64,000 nt of DNA from Ehretia macrophylla (lineage: Eukaryota > Streptophyta > Magnoliopsida > Boraginales > Ehretiaceae). Position 1 is the stretch's first letter; each line of letters opens with the position of its first letter. The stretch covers positions 59,655,850-59,719,849 of the forward strand of contig CM075770.1 of assembly GCA_037974665.1 (NCBI GenBank). Reading direction: 5' to 3'. Made by a program: the position numbers and the translations under genes. Shown in pieces: positions 22,837-34,170 of this stretch. The notes under the pieces were generated by a model. That model saw only the letters and a list, made by a program, of their open reading frames with translations, was not told the DNA's origin and made no database searches.

Positions 22837-23395
22837 GTCATGTTGAGGGCACAATTCCTTTATGTGTTAACAGTTCAAAGTCCCAACCTAGAGAGATAGC
22901 CCACTCAGAAGGCCCAATGGCCTTAATGACAACCCATCCACTTCAACAACGCAACATCCTCACAAGACGTGGTATCGACACGTTGTAGGGCCCTCTAATA
23001 TTCCGCAAGTAAGGTTGTCGTCCTTTTAACCGCTCACGACGTACGATCCGGGATAGAAAAACAGAGCAAAAGAAGAAAAGTTGCCCAAAACTATAGAAAA
23101 CGTTCGATTTTGGGCTCCAAAAACGGGCAAAGCGAGCAAGGTAGCTGGCCCAATCCTAGAGCTCTCGGAGAGCTTTGCAACGGTATGCTGTGCACCGCGT
23201 AAATCCTTACGGATCAAAAGTTATGGACACCGGAGCGACGAACACCTGGTCACAAGCCCTACGCCCACGACTTGAGGGCCCAGCCACCACGTGAAGCGAA
23301 ATTGTCTTTCCCAAGGTGACGTGGGATTTGATAATTGAAATGTGGTGGATAAAGTATCTTGGCAACCCTAACCGGAGTAAAAAAAAATTAAAAGG

Positions 23396-23514
23396 GGGGT
23401 GCAACACGAGAACTTCCTAGGGGGTCACCCATCCTAGTACTACTCTCGCCCAAGCACGTTTAACTTCAGAGTTCTGATGGGACCCGGTGCATTAGTGCTA
23501 ATATAATCGCACCA
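23396..23514 (-). rRNA. 5S rRNA: 5S rRNA copy 26
   Basis: Changes C104T, G97A, G56A in box A, C47T, A32G, C15T, C14T, C10T and G1T. Almost all are transitions. Confidence 0.92.
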
Positions 23515-24073
23515 GTCATGTTGAGGGCACAATTCCTTTATGTGTTAACGGTTCACAGTCCGAACCTAGAGAGATGGCCTATTCAGAAGGCCAAATGGGC
23601 TTAACGACCACCCATCTGCTTCAACAACGCAGCATCCTCGCAAGACGTGATATTGACGCATTGTAGGGCCCTCTAATGTGCCGCGAGTAGGGTTGTCGTC
23701 CTTTTAACAGCTCACGATGTACGATCCAGGATCGAAAAACAGAGCAAAAGAATAAAAGTGGCCCGAAACTGATGAAAACATTAAATTTTGGGCACAAAAA
23801 ACGGGCACAGTGAGCAAGCTATCGGCCCCCGTCGTAGAGCTCTGGGTGAGCTTTGCAACGGTATGCTATGCGCCGCATAACTCCTTACGGATAAAAAATT
23901 ATGGGCACCGAAGCGACGGAGACCTGGTCACAATCCCTACGCCCTCGGTTTGCGGGCCCAACCTCCAGGTGAAGCAAAGTTTTCTTGCCCAAGGTGCCAT
24001 GGGATTCAATAATAGAAATGTGGTGGATAAAGTATCTTGCCAACCCTAACCGAAGCAAAAAAATTTGAAAAGG

Positions 24074-24192
24074 GTGGTGCAACACGAGGACTTCCCAGGG
24101 GGTTACCCATCCTAATACTACCCTCACCCAAGCACGCTTAACTTCGGAGTTCTGATGGGATCCCATGCATTAGTGCTGGTATGATCGCACTC
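24074..24192 (-). rRNA. 5S rRNA: 5S rRNA copy 27
   Basis: Changes G89A, C78T, A71G, C67T, C29G, C28T and G2A. Four of these (G89A, A71G, C29G, C28T) are shared with copy 22. Confidence 0.93.
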
Positions 24193-24750
24193 GTCATATT
24201 GAGGGCACAATTCCTTTATGTGTTAACGGTTCATAGTCCCATCCTAGAGAGACGGCCCATTCAGAAGGCCCAATGGGCTTAACGACAACCCATCCACTTC
24301 AACAACGCAGCATTCTTATAAGACGTGATATCGACGGGTTATAAGGCCCTCTAATGTCCCTCGAGTAAGGTTGTCGTCCTTTTACCAGCTCACGACGTAC
24401 GATCCGGGACTAAAAAATAGAACAAAAGTATAAAAGTGGCCTGAAACAGAAGAAAACGGTCGATTTTGTGCTGTAAAAAGGGCATAGTGAGCAAGGTAGC
24501 TGCCCCCGTCGTAGAGCTCTCGGAGAGCTTTGAAACGGTATGCTGTGCGCCGCGTAACTCCTTACGGATCAAAAGTTATGAGCATAGGAGCGACGGAGAC
24601 CAGGTCACAAGCCCTACGTCCCTGCTTTGCTGGCCCAGCATCCACGTTAAACGAAGTTCTCTTGCCCAAGGTACCGTGGGATTTGATAATAGAAATGTGG
24701 TGGATAATGTATATTGGCAACCCTAACCGGAGGAAAAAAAATTGAAAAGG

Positions 24751-24869
24751 GTGGTACAACACGAGGACTTCCCAGGCGGTTACCCATCCTTGTACTACTC
24801 TTGCCCAAGCGTGCTTAACATCGGTGTTCTGATGGGATCCGGTGTATCAGTGCTGGTATGATTGCACCC
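24751..24869 (-). rRNA. 5S rRNA: 5S rRNA copy 28, diverged
   Basis: Twelve changes, including C93G and G89A in box C, G68A, T59C, G58A and A50T in box A, T45A, G25A, A22G and G7A. Its left spacer (CGTCCCTGCTTTGC, GTATATTGG) is nearly the same as that of copy 30, two units away. Confidence 0.91.
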
Positions 24870-25428
24870 GTCATGTTGAGGGCACAATTCCTTTATGTGT
24901 TAACGGTTCACAGTCCCAGCCTAGAGAGATGGCCCATTCAGAAGGCCCAATAGGCTTAACGACAACCTATCATCTTCAACAACGCAGCATTCTCGCAAGA
25001 CGTGATATCGACGGGTTGTAAGGCCCTCTAATGTCCCTTGAGTAAGGTTGTCGTCCTTTTAACAACTCACGACGTACAATCCGGGATAGAAAAATAGAGC
25101 AAAAGTAGAAAAGTGGCCCGAATTAGAAGAAAACGTTCGATTTTGGGCTGCAAAAAGGGGCAAAGAGAGAAAGGTAGCTGGCCCCGTCGTAGAACTCTCG
25201 GAGAGCTTTGCAACGGTATGCTGTGCGCCGCGTGACTCCTTACGGATCAAAAGTTATAGGCAGCGGAGCGACAGAGACCTGGTCACAAGCCCTACGCCCT
25301 CGGTTTGAGGGCCCAGCCTCCACGTGAAACAAAATTGTCTTGCCCAAGGTGACGTGGGATTCGATAATAGAAATGTGGTGGATAAAATATCTTGGCAACC
25401 CTAACCGGAGCAAAAAAAATTGAAAAGG

Positions 25429-25547
25429 TGGGTGCGACACGAGGACTTTCCAGGGGGTCATCCATCATAGTACTACTCTCGTCCTAGCACGCTTAACTTC
25501 AGAGTTATGATAGGATCTGGTGCATTAGTGATGGTATGATCGCACCC
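25429..25547 (-). rRNA. 5S rRNA: 5S rRNA copy 29, altered TATA-like box
   Basis: Changes T112C, G99A, G87A, G81T, G66A, T63A, C47T, G41T, C36T, G30A and G17T. Seven or so are shared with copy 32, 2032 bp to the right. The upstream stretch reads CTTTTTG on the plus strand instead of CTTTATG. Confidence 0.91.
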
Positions 25548-26106
25548 GTCAAGTTGAGGGCACAATTCCTTTTTGTGTTAACGGTTCACAGTCCCAGCCT
25601 AGAGAAATGGCCCATTCAGAAGGCCCAATGGACTTAACGACAACCCATCCTCTTCAACAACGCAGCATTCTCGCAAGACGTGATATCGACGGGTTGTAAG
25701 GCCCTCTAATATCCCTCGAGTAAGGTTGTCGTCCTTTTAACAGCTCACGACGTACGATCCGGGATAGAAAAACAGAGCAAAAGTAGAAAAGTGGCCCGAA
25801 ATAGAAGAAAACGTTCGATTTTGGGCTGCAAAAATGGGCATAGTGAGCAAGGTAACTGCCCCCGTCGTAGAGCTCTCAGAGATCTTTGAAACGGTATGTT
25901 GTGCGCCGCGTAACTCCTTACGAATCAAAAGTTATGAGCACAGGAGCGACGGAGACCAGGTCACAAGCCCTACGTCCCTGCTTTGCTGGCCCAGCATCCA
26001 CGTTAAACGAAGTTCTCTTGCCCAAGGTACCGTGGGATTTGATAATAGAAATGTGGTGGATAATGTATATTGGCAACCCTAACCGGAAGAAAAAATATTC
26101 AAAACG

Positions 26107-26225
26107 GTGGTACAACACGAGGACTTCCCAGGCGATTACCCATCCTTGTACTACTCTTGCCCAAGCACGCTTAACTTCGGTGTTCTAATGGGATCCGGTG
26201 TATCAGTGCTGGTATGATTGCACCC
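26107..26225 (-). rRNA. 5S rRNA: 5S rRNA copy 30, diverged
   Basis: Shares C114T, C93G, G89A, T79A, G68A, T45A, G25A, A22G and G7A with copy 28, and adds C91T and C38T. Part of a repeated block spanning copies 28-33. Confidence 0.91.
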
Positions 26226-26782
26226 GTCATGTTGAGGGCACAATTCCTTTATGTGTTAACGGTTCACAGTCCCAGCCTAGAGAGATGGCCCATTCAAAAG
26301 GCCCAATGGCTTAACGACAACCCATCCGCTTCAACAACGCAGCATCCTCGCAAGACGTGATATCGACAAAATGTAGGGCCCTCTAACGTCCCGCGAGTAA
26401 GGTTGTTGTCCTTTTAACAGCTCACGACGTACAATCTGGGACTAAAAAACAGAGCAAAAGAAGAAAAGTGGCCTGAAACTGAAGAAAACGTTTGATTTAG
26501 GGCTCCAAAAACGGGCACAGTGAGCAAGTTAGCCACCCCGGTGTAGAGCACCCGGAGAGCTTTGCAACAGTATGATGTGCGTCGCGTAGCTCCTTACGGA
26601 TCAAAAGTTATGGGTACCAGAGTGACAGAGACCTAGTCATAAGCCCTACGCCCTCGGTTTGCGGGCCCAGGCTCCACGTGAAGCGAAATTGTCTTGCGCA
26701 AGGTGACGTGGGATTCGATAATAGAAATGTGGCGAATAAAGTATCTTGGAAACCCTAACAAGAGCAAAAAAAATTGAAAAGG

Positions 26783-26901
26783 GGGATGCAACACGAGGAC
26801 TTCCCAGGGGGTCACCCATCCTAGTACTACTCTCGCCCAAGCACGCTTAACTTCAGAGTTCTGATGGGATCCGGTGCATTAGTGCTGGTATGATCGCACC
26901 A
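26783..26901 (-). rRNA. 5S rRNA: 5S rRNA copy 31
   Basis: Only C116T, C47T and the first base G1T differ. The whole internal control region and upstream elements match the majority sequence. It is a well-preserved copy between strongly diverged neighbours. Confidence 0.96.
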
Positions 26902-27460
26902 GTCATGTTGAGGGCACAATTCCTTTATGTGTTAACGGTTCACAGTCCCAGCCTAGAGAGATGGCTCATTCAGAAGGCCCAATAGGCTTAACGACAACCT
27001 ATCCTCTTCAACAACGCAGCATTCTCGCAAGATATGATATCGACAGGTTGTAAGGCCTTCTAATGTCTCTCGAGTAAGGTTGTCATCCTTTTAACAGCTC
27101 ACGACGTACGATCCGGGACAGAAAAATAGAGCAAAAGTAGAAAAGTGGCTCGAAATAGAAGAAAACATTCGATTTTGGGCTGCAAAAAGGGGCAAAGAGA
27201 GCAAGGTAGCTGCCCCCGTCGTAAAGCTCTCGGAGAGATTTGCAACGGTATGCTGTGCGCCGCGTAACTCCTTACGGATCAAAAGTTAAAGGAACCGGAG
27301 CGACAGAGACCTGGTCACAAGCCCTACGCCCTCGGTTTGAGGGCCCAGCCTCCACGTGAAACGAAATTGTCTTGCCCAAGGTGACGTTGGATTTGATAAT
27401 AGAAATGTGGTGGATAAAATATCTTGGCAACCCTAACCAGAGCAAAAAAAATTGAAAATG

Positions 27461-27579
27461 TGGGTACGACACGAGGACTTTCTAGGGGGTCATCCATCAT
27501 AGTACTACTCTCGTCCTTGCACGCTTAACTTCGGAGTTCTGATGGGATCCGGTGCATTAGTGCTGGTATGATCGCACCC
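27461..27579 (-). rRNA. 5S rRNA: 5S rRNA copy 32
   Basis: Changes C114T, T112C, G99A, G97A, G87A, G81T, G66A, T63A and T62A, mostly shared with copy 29. The spacer upstream also shares CAAGTT in place of CATGTT. Confidence 0.92.
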
Positions 27580-28138
27580 GTCAAGTTAAGGGCACAATTC
27601 CTTTATGTGTTTACGGTTCACAGTCCCAGCCTAGAGAAATGGCCCATTCAGAAGACCCAATGGGCTTAACGACAACCCATCCTCTTCAACAACGCAGCAT
27701 TCTCGCAAGACGTGATATCGACGGGTTGTAAGGCCCTCTAATATCCCTCGAGTAAGGTTGTCGTCCTTTTAACAGCTCACGACGTACGATCCGGGATAGA
27801 AAAACAGAGCAAAAGTAGAAAAGTGGCCCGAAATAGAAGAAAACGTGCGATTTTGGGCTGCAAAAATGGGCATAGTGAGCAAGGTAGCTACCCTCGTCGT
27901 AGAGCTCTCGGAGAGCTTTGAACCAGTATGTTGTGCGCCGCGTAACTCCTTACGGATCAAAAGTTATGAGCACATGAGCGACGGAGACCAGGTCACAAGC
28001 CCTACGTCCCCGTTTTGCTGGCCCAGCATCCACGTGAAACAAAGTTGTCTTGCCCAAGGTACCGTGGGATTTGATAATAGAAATGTGGTGGATAATGTAT
28101 ATTGGCAACCCTAACCGGAGGAAAAAAAATTGAAAAGG

Positions 28139-28257
28139 GTGGTACAACACGAGAACTTCCCAGGGGGTCACCAATCCTTGTGCTACTCTCGCCCAAGCAC
28201 GCTTAACTTCGGTGTTATGATGGGATCCGGTGCATTATTGCTAGTATGATCGCACCC
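28139..28257 (-). rRNA. 5S rRNA: 5S rRNA copy 33
   Basis: Changes C114T, C104T, G85T, T79A, T76C, T45A, G41T, C20A and C15T. The left spacer matches those of copies 28 and 30, so the block structure continues. Confidence 0.92.
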
Positions 28258-28813
28258 ATCATGTTAAGGGCACAATTCCTTTATGTGTTAACAGTTCATA
28301 GTCCCAGCCTAGAGAGATGGCCCATTCAGAAGGCCCAATGGCTTAACGACAACCCATCCGCTTCAACAACGCAGCATCCTCGCAAGACGTGATATCGACG
28401 CATTGTAGGGCCCTTTAAAGTCCCGCGAGTAAGGTTGTCGTCGTTTTAACCACTCACGACGTACGATCCGGGACCCAAAAACAGAGCAAAAGAATAAAAG
28501 TGCCCGAAACGGAAGAAAACGTTTGATTTTGGGCTCCAAAAATGGGCACACTGAACAAGCTAGCCACCCCCGTCGTGGAGCTCTCGTACAGCTTTGTAAC
28601 GATATGCTGTGCGTCTCGTAACTCTTTACAGATCAAAAGTTAAGGGCACCGGAGTGACGGAGACCTAGTCACAAGCGCTACGCCCTCGGTTGCGAGCCCA
28701 GCCTCCACGTGAAGCGAAATTGTCTTGCCCACGGTGGCGTGGGATTCGATAATAGAAATGTGGTGTATAAAGTATCTTGGCAACCCTAACCGGAGCAAAA
28801 AAAATTGAAAAGG

Positions 28814-28932
28814 GGGGGGCAACACGAGGACTTCCCAGGGGGTCAACCATCCTAGTACTAGTCTCGCCCAAGCACGCTTAACATCGGAGTTCTGATGGGA
28901 TCCGGTGCATTAATGCTGGTATGATCGTACAC
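28814..28932 (-). rRNA. 5S rRNA: 5S rRNA copy 34
   Basis: Changes A115C, G87T, G72C, A50T, C20T, and an altered start (G5A, G2T) that resembles copy 7. Upstream elements are present. Confidence 0.92.
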
Positions 28933-29490
28933 ATCATGTTGAGGGCACAATTCCTTTATGTGTTAACGGTTTACAGTCCCAGCCTAGAGAGATGGCCCAT
29001 TCCGAAGGCCCAATGGGCTTATTGACAACCCATTCACTTCAACAACGCAGCATCCTCGCAGGACGTGATATTGACGCATTGTAGGGCCCTCTAATGTCCA
29101 GCGAGTAGGGTTGTCATCCTTTTAACAGCTCACGACGTACGATCCGGGATCGAAAAACGGACCTAAAGAATAAAAGTGGCCCAAAATTGAAGAAAACATT
29201 TTATTTTGGGCTCCAAAAAGGGCACCACGAGCAAGCTAGCCACCCTCATCGTAGAGCTCTCATAGAGCTTTGCAACTGTATGCTGTGCATCGCGTACCTC
29301 TTTACGGATCAAAAGTTATGGGCACCAGAGTGATGGAGACCTAGTCACAAGCCCTACGCCCTCGGTTTAAGGGCCTAGCCTCCACCTGAAGCGAAATTGT
29401 CTTGCCCTAGGGGACGTGTGATTCGATAATAGAAATGTGGTGGATAAAGTATCTTGGCAACCCTAACCGGAGCAAAAAAAATTGATAAGG

Positions 29491-29609
29491 GGGGTGCACC
29501 ACGAGGACTTCCCAGGGGGTCACCCATCCTAGTACTACTCTCGCCCGAGCACGCTTAACTTCGGAGTTCTGATGGGATCCGGTGCATTAGTGCTGGTATG
29601 ATCGCACCC
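29491..29609 (-). rRNA. 5S rRNA: 5S rRNA copy 35, best preserved in array A
   Basis: Only T111G and T63C differ from the majority, though T63C is in box A. Upstream elements are intact. Downstream the first T-run is broken (TTATC) and the eight-T run remains. Confidence 0.96.
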
Positions 29610-30168
29610 ATCATGTTGAGGGCACAATTCCTTTATGTGTTAACGGTTCACAGTCCCAGCCTAGGGAGATAGCTCATTCAGAAGGCCCAATGGGCTTAAC
29701 GACAACCCATCCGCTTCAACAACGCAGCATCCTCGTAAGACGTGATATTGGCACATTGTAAGGCCCTCTAATGTCCAGCGAGTAAGGTTGTCATCCTTTT
29801 AACAGGTCACGACGTACGATCCGGGATCGAAAAACAGAGCAGAAGAATAAAAGTGGCCCGAAACTTAAGAAAACGTTTTATTTTGGGCTCCAAAAATGGG
29901 CAAAGCGAGCAAGCTAGCCACCCTCTTTGTAGAGCTCTCGTAGAGCTTTGCAACGGTATGTTGTGCGTCGCGTAACTCCTTACGGATCAAAAGTTATGGG
30001 CACTGGAGTGACGGAGACCTACTCACAAGCCCTACGCCCTCGGTTTAAGGGCCTAGCCTCCACGTGAAGCGAAATTGTCTTTCCCAAGGTGACGTGGGAT
30101 TCGATAATAGAAATGTGGTGGATAAAGTATCTTGGCAACCCTAACCGGACCAAAAAAAATTGATAAGG

Positions 30169-30287
30169 GGGGTGCAACACGAGGACTTCCCAGGGGGTCA
30201 CCCATCCTAGTACTACTCTCGCCCAAGCATGCTTAACTTCGGAGTTCTGATGGGATCCGGTGCATTAGTGATGATATGATCACACCA
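30169..30287 (-). rRNA. 5S rRNA: 5S rRNA copy 36
   Basis: Changes G58A in box A, G17T, C14T, C6T and G1T. With copy 37 it forms a two-unit block repeated 2021 bp to the right as copies 39 and 40. The first downstream T-run is broken. Confidence 0.94.
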
Positions 30288-30844
30288 GTCATGTTGAGGG
30301 CACAATTCTTTTATGTGTTACCGGTTCACAGTCCCAACCTAGAGAGATGGCCCATTCGGAAGGCCCAATGGGCTTAACGACAACCCATTCCCTTCAACAA
30401 GCAGCATCCTCGCAAGATATGATATCGACACGTTGTAGGGCCCTCTAATGTCTAGCGAGTAAGGTTTTCATCCTTTTAACAGCTCGTGACGTACAATCCG
30501 GGAGAGAAAAACAGAGCAAAAGAAGAAAAGTGGCCCGAAACTGAAGAAAATGTTTGATTTTGGCCTCCAAAAATGGGCAAAGCGAGCAAGGTAGCTGCAC
30601 CCATCCTATAGCTCTCGGAGAGTTTTCAACGGTATGTTGTGCACCGCGTAACTCCTTACGGATTAAAAGTTATGGGCACCGGAGCGACGAAGACCTGGTC
30701 ATAAGCCCTACGCCCTCGGTTTGAGGGCCCAGTCTCCACGTGAAGCGAAATTGTCTTTCCCAAGGTGACGTGGGATTCGATAATACAAAGGTGGTGGATA
30801 AAGTATCTTGGCAACCCTAACTGGAGCAAAAAAAATTGAAAAGG

Positions 30845-30963
30845 GGGGTGCAACACGAGGCCTTCCCAGGGGGTCACCCATCCTAGTACTACTCTCGCCG
30901 AAGCACGCTTAACTTCGGAGTTCTGATGGGATCCAGTGCATTAGTGCTGGTATAATCGCACCC
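30845..30963 (-). rRNA. 5S rRNA: 5S rRNA copy 37
   Basis: Changes T103G, G64C in box A, C29T and C10T. T103G and C10T are shared with copy 40, as is the spacer variant GAAAGGTGG / AACTGGAGC (copy 37 itself reads CAAAGGTGG). Confidence 0.95.
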
Positions 30964-31511
30964 GTCATGTTTAGGGCACAATTCCTTTATGTGTTAAAGG
31001 TTCACTGTCCTAGCCTAGAGAGATGGCCCATTAAGAAGGCCCAATGGGTTTAACGACAACCCATCCACTTCGACAACGTAGCATCCTCGCAAGATATGAT
31101 ATCGACACGTTGTAGGGCCCTCTAATGTCTAGCGAGTAAGGTTTTCATCCTTTTAACAGCTCGCGGCGTACGATCCAAGAGAGCAAAAGAAGAAAAGTGT
31201 CACGAAACTGAAGAAAACGGTCGATTTTGGCTTCCAAAAATGGGCAAAGCGAGCAAGGTAGCTGCACCCATCCTAGAGCTCTCGGAGAGTTTGCACTGGT
31301 ATGCAGTGCACCGCGTAAATCCTAACGGATCAAAAGTTATGGGCACCGGAGTGACGGACACCTGATCACAAGCCCTACGCCCTCGGTTTGAGGGCCCAGC
31401 CTCCACGTGAAGCGAAATTGTCTTTCCCAAGGTGACGTGGGATTCGATAATAGAAATGTGGTGGATAAAGTATCTTGGCAACCCTAAACGGAGGAAAAAA
31501 AATTGAAAAAG

Positions 31512-31630
31512 GGGGTGCAACACGAGGACTTCCCAAGGGGTCACCCATCCGAGTACTACTCTCGCCCAAGCACGCTTAACTTTGGTGTTCTGATGGGACC
31601 CAGTGCATTAGTGCTAGTATAATCGCACCA
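31512..31630 (-). rRNA. 5S rRNA: 5S rRNA copy 38
   Basis: Changes C95T, A80C, G48A, T45A, A32G, C29T, C15T, C10T and G1T. The left spacer has lost about 11 bp near 31177, giving a 667-bp step. Confidence 0.92.
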
Positions 31631-32189
31631 GTCATGTTGAGGGCACAATTCATTTATGTGTTAACGGTTCACAGTCCCAACCTAGAGAGATGGCCCATTC
31701 AGAAGGCCCAATGGGCCTAACGACAATCCATCCGCTTCAACAACGCAACATCCTCGCAAGACGTGATATCGACGCATTGTAGGGCCCTCTAATGTCTCTC
31801 GTGTAGGGTTGTCGTCCTTTTAACAGCTCACGACGTACGATCCGGGATCGAAAAATAGAGCAAAATAATAAAAGTGGCCCGAAACTGAAGAAAACGTTTG
31901 ATTTTGGTCTCCAAAAATAGGCACAGTGAGCAAGCTAGCTACCCTCGTCGTAGATCTCTCGTAGAGCTTTGCAACTGTATGCTGTGCGTCACGTAACTCC
32001 TTACGGATCAAAAGTTATGGGCACCGGAGTGACGGAGACCTAGTCACAAGCCCTACGCCCTCGGTTTGCGGGCCCAGCCTCCACGTGAAGCGAAATTGTC
32101 TTGCCCAAGGTGACATGGGATTCGATAATAGAAATGTGGTGGATAAAGTATCTTGGCAACCCTAACCGGAGCAAAAAAAATTGATAAGG

Positions 32190-32308
32190 GGGGTGCAACA
32201 CGAGGGCTTCCCAGGGGGTCACCCATCCTAGTACTACTCTCGCCCAAGCACGCTTAACTTCGGAGTTCTGATGGGATCCGGTGCATTAGTGATGGTATGA
32301 TCACACCA
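32190..32308 (-). rRNA. 5S rRNA: 5S rRNA copy 39
   Basis: Changes T103C, G17T, C6T and G1T; the internal control region is intact. It is the counterpart of copy 36, with the same first-base change and broken first T-run. Confidence 0.95.
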
Positions 32309-32865
32309 GTCATGTTGAGGCACAATTCCTTTATGTGTTAACGGTTCAAAGTCCCAACCTAGAGAGATGGCCCATTGAGAAGGCCCAATGGGCTTAACGA
32401 CAACCCATCCGCTTCAACAACACAGCATCCTCGTAAGACGTGATATTGACGAGTTGTAGGGCCCTCTAATGTCCCACGAGTAAGGTTGTCATCCTTTTAA
32501 CTGCTCACGACGTATGATCCGGGATAGAAAAATAGAGCAAAAGAAGAAAAGTGGCCTGAAATTGAAGAAAAAGTTAGACTTTGGGCTCCAAAAATGGGCA
32601 AAGCGAGCAAGGTAGCTGCCCCCATCCTAGAGCTCTCGGAGAGTTTGCAACGGTATGTTGTGCACCGCGTAACTCCTTACGGATCAAATGTTATGGGCAC
32701 CGGAGCAAAGAAGACCTGGTCATAAGCCCTACGCCCTCGGTTTGAGGGCCCAGTCTCCACGTGAAGTGAAATTGTCTTTCCCAAGGTGACGTGGGATTCG
32801 ATAATAGAAAGGTGGTGGATAAAGTATCTTGGCAACCCTAACTGGAGCAAAAAAAATTGAAAAGG

Positions 32866-32984
32866 GGGGTGCAACACGAGGCCTTCCCAGGGGGTCACCC
32901 ATCCTAGTACTACTCTCGCCCAAGCACGCTTAACTTCGGACTTCTTATGGGATCCGGTGCATTAGTGTTGGTATAATCGCACCC
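32866..32984 (-). rRNA. 5S rRNA: 5S rRNA copy 40
   Basis: Changes T103G, C44G, C39A, G17A and C10T; the internal control region is intact. Counterpart of copy 37. Confidence 0.95.
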
Positions 32985-33543
32985 GTCATATTGAGGGCAC
33001 AATTCTTTTATGTGTTAACGGTTCACAGTCATAGCCTAGAGAGATGGCCCATTCATTAGGCCCAATGGGTTTAACGACAACCCATCCACTTCGACAATGT
33101 AGCATCCTCGCAAGACGTGATATCGACGCGGTGTAGGGCCTTCTAATGTCCCGTGAGTAAGGTTGTCGTCCTTTTAACAGCTCACAACATACGATCCGGG
33201 ATAGAAAAACAGAGCAAAAGAAGAAAAGTGGCCCGAAACTAAAGAAAACGTTCAATTTTGGGCTCCAAAAATGGGCACAGCAAGCAAGGTAGCTGCCCCC
33301 GTCGTAGAGCTCTCGGAGAGCTTTGCAACGGTATGCTGTGCGCCGCGTAACTACTTACGGATCAAAAGTTATGGGCACCAGAGTGACGGAGACCTGGTCA
33401 CAAGCCCTACACCCCCGGTTTGCGGGCCCAGCCTCCACGTGAAGCGAAGTTGTCTTGCCCAAGGTGCCGTGGGATTCGAAAATAGAAATGGGGTGGATAA
33501 AGTATCATGGTAACCCTAACCGGAGCAAAAAAAATTGAAAATG

Positions 33544-33662
33544 GGGTTGCAACACGAGACCTTCCTCGGGGGTCACCCATCCTAGTACTACTCTCGCCCA
33601 AGCACGCTTAACTTCGGAGTTCTGATGGGATCCTGTGCATTAGTGCTGGAATGATCGCACCC
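33544..33662 (-). rRNA. 5S rRNA: 5S rRNA copy 41, last before E2
   Basis: Changes C116A, C104T, T103G, G97A, T96G, C29A and A13T. Box A and the intermediate element are intact. The spacer to its right is a TGAAAATAGT-type spacer and is the one hit by E2 at 34170. Confidence 0.94.
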
Positions 33663-34165
33663 GTCATGTTGAGGGCACAATTCCTTTATGTGTTAACGAT
33701 TCACAGTCCCAGCCTAGAGAGATGGCCCATTCAGAAGGCCCAATGGGCTTAACGACAACCCATCCACTTCAACAACGCAGCATCCTCGCAAGACGTGATA
33801 TCGACGCGTTGTAGGGCCCTCTAATGTCCCGTAAGTAAGGTTGTCACCCTTTTAACAGCTCATGACGTACGATCCGGGACGGAAAAACAGCGCAAAAGAC
33901 GTAAAGTGTCTTAAAACAGATGAAAATGTTCAATTTTGGGCTTTGAAAATAGTCGCAGCTGAGCAAGCTTGCTGCCCCCATCGTAGAACTCTCGGAGAGC
34001 TTTCCAATGGTATGTTGTGCGCCGCGTAACTCCTTACGGATCAAAAGTTATGGGCACCGGTGCGACGGAGACCTAGTCACAAGCCCTACGCCCTCGGTTT
34101 GCTGGCCTAGCCTCCACGTGAAGCGAAGTTGTCTTGCCCAAGGTGCCGTGGGATTCGATAATATA

Positions 34166-34170
34166 AATGT
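34166..34170. repeat. Left target-site duplication of E2 (AATGT)
   Basis: AATGT, from the spacer motif GAAATGTGGTGG, lies just before the LTR. The partner after the element is AATAT (55149-55153), one base different. Removing E2 and one copy restores a 679-bp unit, so nothing else was lost. Confidence 0.88.

Larger units (their letters stand above)
6759..34170 (-). repeat. 5S rDNA tandem array A
   Basis: About 41 units run head to tail, usually 675-679 bp: a 119-bp gene plus a spacer of about 558 bp, all with the gene on the minus strand. Going away from the gene's 5' end (rightwards), each spacer holds the upstream promoter elements, an inverted repeat GCCCATT/AATGGGC, a stretch with GGGCCC, a moderately variable middle, the near-palindrome AGCTCTCGGAGAGCT, then a long conserved stretch. 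It ends in an A-rich strip that reads as T-runs after the next gene. The array starts and stops abruptly at retrotransposon ends (6758 and 34171). Nothing else is seen in the spacers. Confidence 0.97.

Noticed and set aside
6759..34170. Cassandra-type elements, which carry 5S promoter sequence in short LTRs
   Set aside because: Here full 119-bp 5S genes lie in regular units of about 677 bp, with no LTR ends, primer site or polypurine tract per unit. It is ordinary tandem 5S rDNA.
6759..34170. CRISPR-like or satellite interpretation of the regular repeats
   Set aside because: The repeat unit is a 5S gene plus spacer of about 558 bp, far from CRISPR dimensions, and the context is a plant genome with LTR elements.
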